Assembly (NCBI GenBank): GCA_963648895.1
Contig: CAVJGK010000032.1
Coordinates: 1 to 14,215, forward strand
Source: UBA3210 sp963648895
GTDB taxonomy: Bacteria > Bacillota_I > Bacilli_A > RFN20 > CAG-449
Direction of reading: 5' to 3'
DNA length: 14,215 nt
Shown: positions 1-6,442 of the stretch, piece by piece
Numbering within the stretch: position 1 is the first letter of the stretch
Layout of the letters: the number at the start of each line of letters is the position of its first letter
Made by a program: the position numbers and the translations under genes
Notes under the pieces: generated by a model
What the model was told of the DNA's origin: nothing
Databases searched by the model: none
The model's input: only the letters and a program-made list of their open reading frames with translations

Positions 1-53
1 ATTTAAGATTATTTAAAATCTATCTTTTTATTTCATTAAACAAAAAATATTTA

Positions 54-69
54 TTGTAAACGCTTTCAT
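54..69 (+). promoter_or_regulatory. cre site (CcpA operator) before the pectate lyase gene
   Basis: The 16 bases TTGTAAACGCTTTCAT match the Gram-positive catabolite-responsive element consensus WTGNAANCGNWNNCWW at every fixed position. The site overlaps the candidate -35 box at 64-69, which is the usual geometry for repression by CcpA with HPr-Ser-P when a preferred sugar is available. A related LacI-family regulator could use the same sequence. The match is seen directly; CcpA as the binder is inferred from the family. Confidence 0.8.
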
Positions 70-92
70 TTATTATTAAATGAGATTATAAT
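64..92 (+). promoter_or_regulatory. Promoter of the pectate lyase gene
   Basis: A perfect -10 box TATAAT lies at 87-92. With a 17-base spacer the -35 position is TTTCAT (64-69), a poor match to TTGACA. The start point would be near 99, giving a leader of about 23 bases. Bases 1-53 before it are AT-rich and show no gene. Confidence 0.6.
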
Positions 93-121
93 AAGTTCAT
101 ATTGTGTTTAGGAGAAAGTTT

Positions 122-3100
122 ATGAAATGTAACAAAAAAATTCTTATGGTTGCAATGTTATCAATTTTGACAATTGCGAGCGTTTCTTGTGGTAGAAGAG
201 GCGATAGTAGTGGAATAGATAGTTCGAATTCATCGTCTAGTTCAAGTGAATCATCTTCTTCTAGTGAAGTAAGTAAATCTAGTGTATCATCTTCTACATC
301 AAGTTCTACTTCTAATAGTATTTCAAGTAGTTCTAATAGTAGTTCTTCAAGTAGTAATTCATCTACTCCAAAAGAAGATGTTTACTTAGTGCAATTTGAT
401 TCAAAAGGTGGATCAAAAGTTGATTCTCAAAATGTTAAAAAAGGTGAATTAGTTTCTAGACCAACAGATCCTACTAAGGAAGGTATGAAATTTGAAGGAT
501 GGTATACTTCTTCTACTTATGAAGAAAAATATAATTTTAATACTCAAGTAACTTCCGATTTTACTTTATATGCAAAATGGGTAGAAAAACAAGATGAAGG
601 TAAAGGTGAAATTGTTACTCAAGGTAGTGTCAAAATTATCTCTGCTTCTGGAAGTAATGAATCTGCTTATATCTTATTTAATAAATATAATGATATCACT
701 GAATATGAATATTATATTAACGGCACAAAATTAACTGATAAAGAAGTTTATACACATATTGAAGATGGTGTTTATCGCGCGGATTTCTTTGGTTTAAAAA
801 AAGGTGATTATCAAATTAGTGTTTTACCAAAAACTGATAATGTTACTTCTTCAATTGTTCAAGTAGGAGTTACTTGTTTTGATCGATCAGGCTATGCTCA
901 TTTTAATTATTCTTCAGGAATTGGAGCATATAAAGATGATGGAACTTTAAAAGAAAATGCGATAGTTTTATATGTCACTGATGAAAATAAAAATAGCGTT
1001 GAATTAGCTTATAAAGGAATAAGCGTCAAAGGTATTGGTAATATATTAAATTCTGTTGGTCAAGAATGTGAAGAAACTGGTCATGAAGGACAATGTAAAA
1101 AAGATAGCGATGGAAAAACTTATTATGGTAAGGCTAATACCAATAAAGGTATATTAAAAATTCTTGCTGATGATAATATTCCTCTTGTTATAAGAGTTAT
1201 TGGTACTATCTCTGAATCTGGTTTATATAAACCTTCAACTTATTCTGCATCCGATAGTGGATTAATCGATGGATTGACCGATTATGATTGCGTTGATTAT
1301 GGTGGTTCAGTTGGCGATAATGGTCATATGGCAAGAATTAAAGCTGGTAAAGATATAACTATTGAAGGGGTTAGCGATAATGCAACATTTGATGGATGGG
1401 GAGTTCATTTTATGGCAGATTCGGCTTCTATCAATAATGGTAAGAGTTTTGAAGTTAGAAATATTACCTTTATGAATACACCAGAAGACGCTCTAGGAAT
1501 GGAAGGAATTCAAAGTGGATCTAAAATCACCGCACCAGTAGAACGTGTATGGGTCCACCATAATTCATTCTTAGCCCCAGATATTTCTTCTCCGGCTGAA
1601 AGTGATAAGGCACAAGGTGATGGTTCTTGCGATTTCAAACGTGGTCAATATTTCACTATGTCTTATAACTATTTTGAATATTGTCATAAAACTAATTTAA
1701 TTGGTTCATCTGATTCTTCATTACAATATAATATTTCAATGCATCATAATTATTGGTATAACTGCGGATCACGTATTCCATTACTTCGTCAAGCTAATGT
1801 CCATTTCTATAACAATTATATTTATGGAGATTCTAATGATTCTGAAGCTAGCTTAAGTTATGTTCATTCATTAAGAGCGAATTGCTATTTATATAGTGAA
1901 AATAACTTCTATGAAGGATGTAAAAATCCTGTAACTGATGGAAGTAGCACCACTGGATGTAAGATGTATGGCAATACAATGGTTGAATGTTTTGGTGATC
2001 AAATAGGTACAATAGTTTCATCCAGAGAAGAAAAAGTATCTTCTTCTTGCGCATATGATGGAACAAGTTATGCAAATTTTGATACTAATACAAAATTATT
2101 TTATTACGATGATACAACAAAACAATCAGATTGTTATTTAACTTCTGCTTCAGATGCTCGAAGTGAAGTAATTAAATTCGCAGGTTCGAATTATAGAACT
2201 GTATTAAATAAAACTAAAGCAAAAACTACAACTACTACATTTAATACTATAACTCCAACTAATGCAGTAGATGTTCCTACTAGCGGAGTTAAAAACGTTA
2301 CATTACCAACTTCTAAAGGTCAACAAACTTTAGATAATATTAATTATTCAAATATCACCGGTGTTTCAAGTGGAGTAGTTAAATTTAGAGGTGAATCTAT
2401 TACCTTTAAATTAGATAAATATGCTTCATTTACAATTGCAGGAACAGGTTCTAGCGCTCAAGCTTTAGCACCAATTTCTATTTTAAAATCAGATAATACT
2501 TTAGTTGGTTCTAACTATGGTACATATATTTTAAGCCCTGGAATTTATGTTGTTACTTCTTGTCAAAAAGATAAAGATTCAACTATCACTTCAATGTCTT
2601 TTGAAAATTATAATGCTGAAGGATATAAAGAAGAATTAATCAATAAATATAATGAAGCTTATAATGCGATTGGTGAAGTAGAATTTAATGATGATAAATA
2701 TAACCTTATTTTAAAAGCTATTGAAACTTATGAAGCTTTAGGTGATTATAAGAGCGAAGTAACAACTTCTCCTTATACTAAGAAAAATGAATACATTTTA
2801 TTAAATATTGCTTATGTTGAAAAATTGATTGATGAAATTGGCGATGTAGATGAAAATTCTTCTTCTGTTATTTCAACATCTCGTGATGCTTATAATGAAC
2901 TTATAAGTAAGGATGAAAATGCAATTGTTTCAAATTTAAATACTTTAGTTGAAGCAGAAGAAGCTTATAAAAATTATGCAATAAATGGATGTATTAAATT
3001 AATTGATGCAATTGGTGAAGTAACTCTTGATTCCAAAACTAAAATTGAAGATGCAGAAAAAGCCTATGCTTTATTAGATGATAGTCAAAAAGCTTCAGTT

Positions 3101-3823
3101 ACAAATTACAATGTTTTAGTTACTGCTCGAGAAACTTATAATTCTTTAGTTTCATTAAATGATATTAAGACTTTAATTGAACAAGTAGATTTAGATGATA
3201 CAACACTAGATGAATTAAATAATGTATTGACTTCTTATTCAAATTTATCAAGTGATAATAAAACTCAAATTGATCTAACTTATGCAAGTAAATTATCACA
3301 AATAAGAGTTTTATATACATCTAAATTGATCTCTGAAATTCCTTCAACTATTGATTTATCAAGCTATGAAGCTATTTCAAAAGCAAGAACAATGTATGAT
3401 TCTTTAAACGATGAAGAAAAAGCAAGTGTTACAAATTATAGCGTTTTAACAAATGCCGAAACTGAATATGATGATATTGCTTCTCAAACTCATTCTATTA
3501 CATTTGAAAATGGTGCGACTGATGAAAGTGGATTCTTCACCTTTACAGAATGCAATACTAAAAAAGAAAATGTAACTGCAAATGGTAAAAATTATACCGT
3601 CACACTTAAAATAGAATCAAAAACTGAAATTAGTGCAACTTTGAGTAAAGATTCAACTGTTACAATTATTGCTTCTAGTAAATATGCTGAAAAGTCAATT
3701 AAAATCAATGGTACTAAATATACTTTTGGAGCGGATGGTACTTTAGTAGTCAATGTTTCCAAAGGCACATTAACAATCACTAAAGGTGATTCAATTAATA
3801 TTTGTGAAATTATTGTTAGCTAA
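122..3823 (+). CDS. Modular surface lipoprotein with family-1 pectate lyase domain
   Basis: Predicted exported, lipid-anchored enzyme that cleaves polygalacturonate (pectin) by Ca-dependent beta-elimination; 1233 residues. The ATG at 122 is chosen over GTG at 104 because AGGAG at 110-114 sits 7 bases before it. Residues 1-23 are a signal peptide ending in a lipobox-like SVSC (Cys23). Residues 29-83 are an almost pure Ser linker. About 88-154 is an InlB-type beta-grasp repeat (FEGWY...LYAKW). About 255-690 is a PL1 parallel beta-helix: VWVHHN (476-481), Asp500 and Asp504 as acidic Ca ligands, Lys523, and RIPLLR (551-556) carrying the catalytic Arg. About 760-830 is a beta-sandwich-like stretch. 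About 836-1120 holds five degenerate helical repeats (LIDAIGEV...AYALLDDSQKASVTNY type), and 1122-1233 is a second beta-rich, possibly carbohydrate-binding domain. No LPxTG anchor is seen. Catabolite control is suggested by the upstream cre site. Pectin or rhamnogalacturonan specificity is not resolved. Confidence 0.85.
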   Translation: MKCNKKILMVAMLSILTIASVSCGRRGDSSGIDSSNSSSSSSESSSSSEVSKSSVSSSTSSSTSNSISSSSNSSSSSSNSSTPKEDVYLVQFDSKGGSKVDSQNVKKGELVSRPTDPTKEGMKFEGWYTSSTYEEKYNFNTQVTSDFTLYAKWVEKQDEGKGEIVTQGSVKIISASGSNESAYILFNKYNDITEYEYYINGTKLTDKEVYTHIEDGVYRADFFGLKKGDYQISVLPKTDNVTSSIVQVGVTCFDRSGYAHFNYSSGIGAYKDDGTLKENAIVLYVTDENKNSVELAYKGISVKGIGNILNSVGQECEETGHEGQCKKDSDGKTYYGKANTNKGILKILADDNIPLVIRVIGTISESGLYKPSTYSASDSGLIDGLTDYDCVDYGGSVGDNGHMARIKAGKDITIEGVSDNATFDGWGVHFMADSASINNGKSFEVRNITFMNTPEDALGMEGIQSGSKITAPVERVWVHHNSFLAPDISSPAESDKAQGDGSCDFKRGQYFTMSYNYFEYCHKTNLIGSSDSSLQYNISMHHNYWYNCGSRIPLLRQANVHFYNNYIYGDSNDSEASLSYVHSLRANCYLYSENNFYEGCKNPVTDGSSTTGCKMYGNTMVECFGDQIGTIVSSREEKVSSSCAYDGTSYANFDTNTKLFYYDDTTKQSDCYLTSASDARSEVIKFAGSNYRTVLNKTKAKTTTTTFNTITPTNAVDVPTSGVKNVTLPTSKGQQTLDNINYSNITGVSSGVVKFRGESITFKLDKYASFTIAGTGSSAQALAPISILKSDNTLVGSNYGTYILSPGIYVVTSCQKDKDSTITSMSFENYNAEGYKEELINKYNEAYNAIGEVEFNDDKYNLILKAIETYEALGDYKSEVTTSPYTKKNEYILLNIAYVEKLIDEIGDVDENSSSVISTSRDAYNELISKDENAIVSNLNTLVEAEEAYKNYAINGCIKLIDAIGEVTLDSKTKIEDAEKAYALLDDSQKASVTNYNVLVTARETYNSLVSLNDIKTLIEQVDLDDTTLDELNNVLTSYSNLSSDNKTQIDLTYASKLSQIRVLYTSKLISEIPSTIDLSSYEAISKARTMYDSLNDEEKASVTNYSVLTNAETEYDDIASQTHSITFENGATDESGFFTFTECNTKKENVTANGKNYTVTLKIESKTEISATLSKDSTVTIIASSKYAEKSIKINGTKYTFGADGTLVVNVSKGTLTITKGDSINICEIIVS

Positions 3824-3845
3824 TATAATTCTTAACAAGTTAAAT

Positions 3846-3880
3846 AACCTCTAAGGAAGCACAATCTTTAGAGGTTTTTC
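3846..3880 (+). terminator. Intrinsic terminator of the pectate lyase gene
   Basis: AACCTCTAAGG (3846-3856) pairs with CTTTAGAGGTT (3866-3876), with one G-U pair, around a 9-base loop. A T-run at 3875-3879 follows. It lies 22 bases after the stop codon. Confidence 0.85.
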
Positions 3881-3881
3881 T

Positions 3882-3992
3882 TTGGAATTGAGAGATGTAT
3901 TTAAACTTGCAAAAAAATTGGCATCTAGACAAGTTCTAAGAGAAGTAGTATTATCAATATATGAGGGCTATGGTTATGCAAGATTTTTCTAA
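3882..3992 (+). other. Possible small ORF overlapping the start of the GGDEF gene
   Basis: An open frame runs from TTG 3882 (or TTG 3888) to TAA 3990-3992, giving about 36 residues. It reads as a basic amphipathic helix (RDVFKLAKKLASRQVLREVV) followed by SIYEGYGYARFF. The composition looks like protein, but there is no ATG. The only ribosome-binding-like bases, GAGG at 3871-3874, lie inside the preceding terminator stem. The frame overlaps the chosen start of the GGDEF gene by 17 bases. It could be a leader peptide, the remnant of a gene end, or chance. Confidence 0.2.
3926..3954 (+). promoter_or_regulatory. Candidate promoter of the GGDEF gene
   Basis: TAGACA (3926-3931) and TATTAT (3949-3954), each one base off consensus, are separated by 17 bases. 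Transcription would start at about 3960, leaving a leader of about 15 bases that still contains GAGGG (3963-3967). This favours translation from ATG 3976. Confidence 0.5.
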
Positions 3993-4959
3993 TATATTAA
4001 AAGTTATGAATCCACAAGAACTATATGAGCTTTTTGTTGGAGAAGATGCTTGTATAATTTTAAAAGTACACGATAAAAATAATGATTGTTTAAATGAAAA
4101 ATGCGATTTCATTTTTAATGATTTTGAAACATTTGGATTATTAAATATCAATACACTTAATGATTTATTTTCTAATGTAGATTTAAAAAGTGAGATTATT
4201 GAAATTGTTGGCAAAGAAAAATTTTTTACTCATCTAAGGAAAGATTTATTAGATATTCATTCACGTATTGGCAATTTCTATTTACCAGTTAAAAATAATC
4301 ACCGCAACGTTTATTTAGAATGTTCTTATTTAAGAAATTTTGATACTAAAGAAGTATTATTCTTATTTAAAGAAAAAGTTGAACAAAACCTTAATTATGA
4401 AAAACTATATGCCGATTCTTATAAAGATAGATTAACAGGATTATTTAATTTTAATTCCTTAAAGATTCATTTAGATACCATCCATGGTAATCGATATTTA
4501 GGATTTATGGATTTAGATGATTTTAAGAGTATTAATGATCATTATTCTCATAAAGTCGGAGATGATTTATTAATCAAAGTTGGATATGCTTTAATATCTA
4601 TTGCCGATGAGAATGTTATATTCTATCGTCGTGGTGGAGATGAATTTGCTTTTATGGGCATTGATTTAACACCTTCTCAAGTCACTAAATTAATTTCTAA
4701 AATTAAAAAGGCGATTGATAATATTGAATTTAAAGATATGAAAATTAAATTCTCTATTGGTTATTCACATTATGAAGATGGCTGCGGTTTTAATGGCATT
4801 GAACTTTTACAAGCGGCTGATTTAGCGATGTATAAATCAAAAGCAGAACATCAAGGAAATGAATATTTTATTTCTTTTGATGAAATAAGAAAAATAAAAG
4901 AAACTTCATCGATTGAAAATGAAATTTCTTTATTGGCAGGACAAAGAAAAAGAAGTTAG
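3976..4959 (+). CDS. Soluble diguanylate cyclase (GGDEF domain)
   Basis: Predicted to join two GTP into cyclic di-GMP, a second messenger that usually controls surface attachment and motility; 327 residues, cytosolic, no membrane segment visible. ATG 3976 is preferred to ATG 3961 and 3970 because GAGGG at 3963-3967 is 8 bases upstream. The first 140 residues are a sensor-like region I cannot name; its last strands before the linker resemble a PAS fold. The catalytic domain starts at DRLTGLFN (151-158), carries the metal and substrate motif MDLDDFKSIND, and has an intact GGDEF at 220-224 within YRRGGDEFAF. The inhibitory I-site RxxD normally just before it is replaced by DENV, so product inhibition through that site is not expected. 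It lies between two terminators and is probably transcribed alone. The signal it senses is unknown. Confidence 0.85.
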   Translation: MQDFSNILKVMNPQELYELFVGEDACIILKVHDKNNDCLNEKCDFIFNDFETFGLLNINTLNDLFSNVDLKSEIIEIVGKEKFFTHLRKDLLDIHSRIGNFYLPVKNNHRNVYLECSYLRNFDTKEVLFLFKEKVEQNLNYEKLYADSYKDRLTGLFNFNSLKIHLDTIHGNRYLGFMDLDDFKSINDHYSHKVGDDLLIKVGYALISIADENVIFYRRGGDEFAFMGIDLTPSQVTKLISKIKKAIDNIEFKDMKIKFSIGYSHYEDGCGFNGIELLQAADLAMYKSKAEHQGNEYFISFDEIRKIKETSSIENEISLLAGQRKRS

Positions 4960-4981
4960 CTTTGAAAGTTAACTTCTTTTT
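4947..4981. terminator. Bidirectional terminator between the GGDEF gene and ackA
   Basis: AAAAAGAAGTTAGC (4947-4960) pairs with GTTAACTTCTTTTT (4968-4981) around TTTGAAA. T-runs appear on both strands, so it can stop both convergent genes. The stem includes the GGDEF gene's TAG stop codon (4957-4959). Confidence 0.8.
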
Positions 4982-4986
4982 AGTAA

Positions 4987-6183
4987 TTAAATTTTTAAGA
5001 TAGAGCAAATATCTCTAGCAATCATAATTTCTTCATCAGTTGGAATTACAACTACTGGGATAGCACTATTAGGTGTAGAGATGATACCTTCTTTACCTAA
5101 CATTGTTTCTTCGTTTGCTTTGTCATCTAATTCAACATGTAATGCTTCTTTGATTTGATCAATGACAGCTTTTCTCCAGAATGGGCCATTTTCACCAACA
5201 CCTGCAGAGAAGATGATTAAATCACAACCACCAAGTCTTACATAATATTGACCGATGTAGTCTGCAATCTTACGAGCGTACATTTTAACTGCGAGTTGAG
5301 CTCTTGGGTTGCCTTCTTTAGATGCTTTTTCAACATCTCTTGTATCATTTGAGATACCTGAAATACCAAGTAAACCAGATTTCTTATTGAATTCTTGATA
5401 GATTTCTTCGCATGATTTACCAGTTTGTGTAACTAAGTAATTCATAACTGAAGCATCGATATCACCAGTTCTTGTACCCATCATAACACCTGCAAGAGGA
5501 GTTAAACCCATAGATGTAGTTACACATTTGCCATCTTTAACAGCTGCAAGTGAAGCACCTGAACCAATGTGGCATGTGATAACTTTGTTTTGACCTGGTT
5601 TTAAATATCTATTTGCTTGTTGTGATAAGTATAAGTGTGATGTACCATGAGCACCATATTTTCTTACTTTATATTGTTCATAATATTCATATGGACATGC
5701 GTACATATAATCTTCTGGTTCCATTGTTTGATGGAATGCTGTATCAAATACTGCAACGTGTCTGACACCTGGAAGAGCTTTTTTGAATGCACGATAACCA
5801 ATTAAGTGAGCGCCATTATGTAATGGAGCAAGTGGAATTAATTCTTCGATTAATTTTTCTGATTCGTCGTTTAATTCGACTGAATGTGAGAAATAAGAAC
5901 CACCTTGGACAATTCTATGTCCACAACCTTTAATTTCGTCTAATGATTTAACGACTCCTTCGTCAATTAATGCTTTTAAAAGCATATCGACTGCAACTGC
6001 GTGATCAAGAATAGGTAATACTGTTTTTTTCTTATCCTTGCCAGCAGGTTTAATTGCAAATTCTGCATCCTCGTGTCCAATTCTATCTGCGATACCTGAG
6101 CAAACTACTTTTTCGCTTGGCATATCAAATAATTTGAATTTTAATGAACTTGAGCCTGCATTAACTGCGATAACAATTGCCAT
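4987..6183 (-). CDS. ackA: Acetate kinase
   Basis: Catalyses acetyl phosphate + ADP to acetate + ATP, the ATP-yielding last step of acetate fermentation; cytosolic, 398 residues, the usual length. The start is ATG at 6183, with GGAGGA at 6191-6196 seven bases upstream; an in-frame TTG further upstream lies within that site. Family landmarks are NAGSSSLKF (8-16), GHRIVQGG (88-95, binding Arg90), VFDTAFHQTM (145-154), YGAHGTSH (176-183, His179), HIGSGAS (205-211), MGTRTGDID (235-243, Arg238), SAGVGEN (326-332) and Glu384 near the C-terminus. Two usually conserved positions differ: Ser208 replaces the Asn of HLGNGAS, and Gln93 replaces the His of HRxVHGG. The rest of the active site is complete, so activity is expected. 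No phosphotransacetylase gene is adjacent. It diverges from glgB. Confidence 0.95.
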   Translation of the reverse strand: MAIVIAVNAGSSSLKFKLFDMPSEKVVCSGIADRIGHEDAEFAIKPAGKDKKKTVLPILDHAVAVDMLLKALIDEGVVKSLDEIKGCGHRIVQGGSYFSHSVELNDESEKLIEELIPLAPLHNGAHLIGYRAFKKALPGVRHVAVFDTAFHQTMEPEDYMYACPYEYYEQYKVRKYGAHGTSHLYLSQQANRYLKPGQNKVITCHIGSGASLAAVKDGKCVTTSMGLTPLAGVMMGTRTGDIDASVMNYLVTQTGKSCEEIYQEFNKKSGLLGISGISNDTRDVEKASKEGNPRAQLAVKMYARKIADYIGQYYVRLGGCDLIIFSAGVGENGPFWRKAVIDQIKEALHVELDDKANEETMLGKEGIISTPNSAIPVVVIPTDEEIMIARDICSILKI

Positions 6184-6209
6184 GTTTATTTCCTCCAAAA
6201 TACTTATAT

Positions 6210-6238
6210 ATCATAGTCGAATTTTTTAAAAAAGTAAA
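6210..6238 (-). promoter_or_regulatory. Candidate ackA promoter
   Basis: On the minus strand TTTACT (6238-6233) and TATGAT (6215-6210) are 17 bases apart. They would start a leader of about 20 bases that holds the GGAGGA site. The spacer includes the A/T-tract palindrome T6A6 (6222-6233). Confidence 0.5.
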
Positions 6239-6262
6239 TATCTTAATTAAATTATCAAAATG

Positions 6263-6272
6263 TTGTATACAA
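6263..6272. promoter_or_regulatory. Palindromic operator-like site, copy 1
   Basis: The perfect 10-bp palindrome TTGTATACAA lies 25 bp upstream of the ackA -35 box. A second copy sits 43 bp away. The GT...AC core resembles operators of GntR-family regulators; that assignment is inference. Confidence 0.5.
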
Positions 6273-6304
6273 GTTGCGGTAATCACTCGTATAAAGAAAA
6301 TCAT

Positions 6305-6316
6305 CTTGTATACAAG
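6305..6316. promoter_or_regulatory. Palindromic operator-like site, copy 2
   Basis: The perfect 12-bp palindrome CTTGTATACAAG contains the same 10-bp core as copy 1, including the following GTT. Centre-to-centre spacing to copy 1 is 43 bp, about four helical turns, so dimers bound at both could lie on the same DNA face. Confidence 0.5.
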
Positions 6317-6387
6317 TTTTGCGTTAAAAATACGATATTTTCGGCTATTTTTTACCTTAATAAAAGTATTAAAAGCATTTTTAGGAC

Positions 6388-6416
6388 TAGTCAATTTTAC
6401 TTTCTTTTGGTATAAT
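6388..6416 (+). promoter_or_regulatory. Promoter of the glgB-glgP operon
   Basis: TAGTCA (6388-6393), a 17-base spacer and a perfect TATAAT (6411-6416), preceded by TGG, making an extended -10. Transcription would begin near 6423, giving a leader of about 20 bases with GGAGG at 6429-6433. Confidence 0.7.
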
Positions 6417-6442
6417 ATATTTAATTGTGGAGGAACTATATT

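Noticed and set aside
104..121. GTG at 104 as start of the pectate lyase gene
   Set aside because: The added codons contain the ribosome binding site AGGAG of the ATG at 122, and the signal peptide is normal from 122.
1848..2075. Minus-strand frame inside the pectate lyase gene
   Set aside because: It is opposite a conserved domain, and the His/Phe/Leu-rich composition is typical of antisense translation.
6184..6394. Frames of 60-115 codons over the ackA-glgB intergenic region on both strands
   Set aside because: They lack a ribosome binding site, are low-complexity Lys/Ile/Phe-rich, and overlap the promoters and palindromes.
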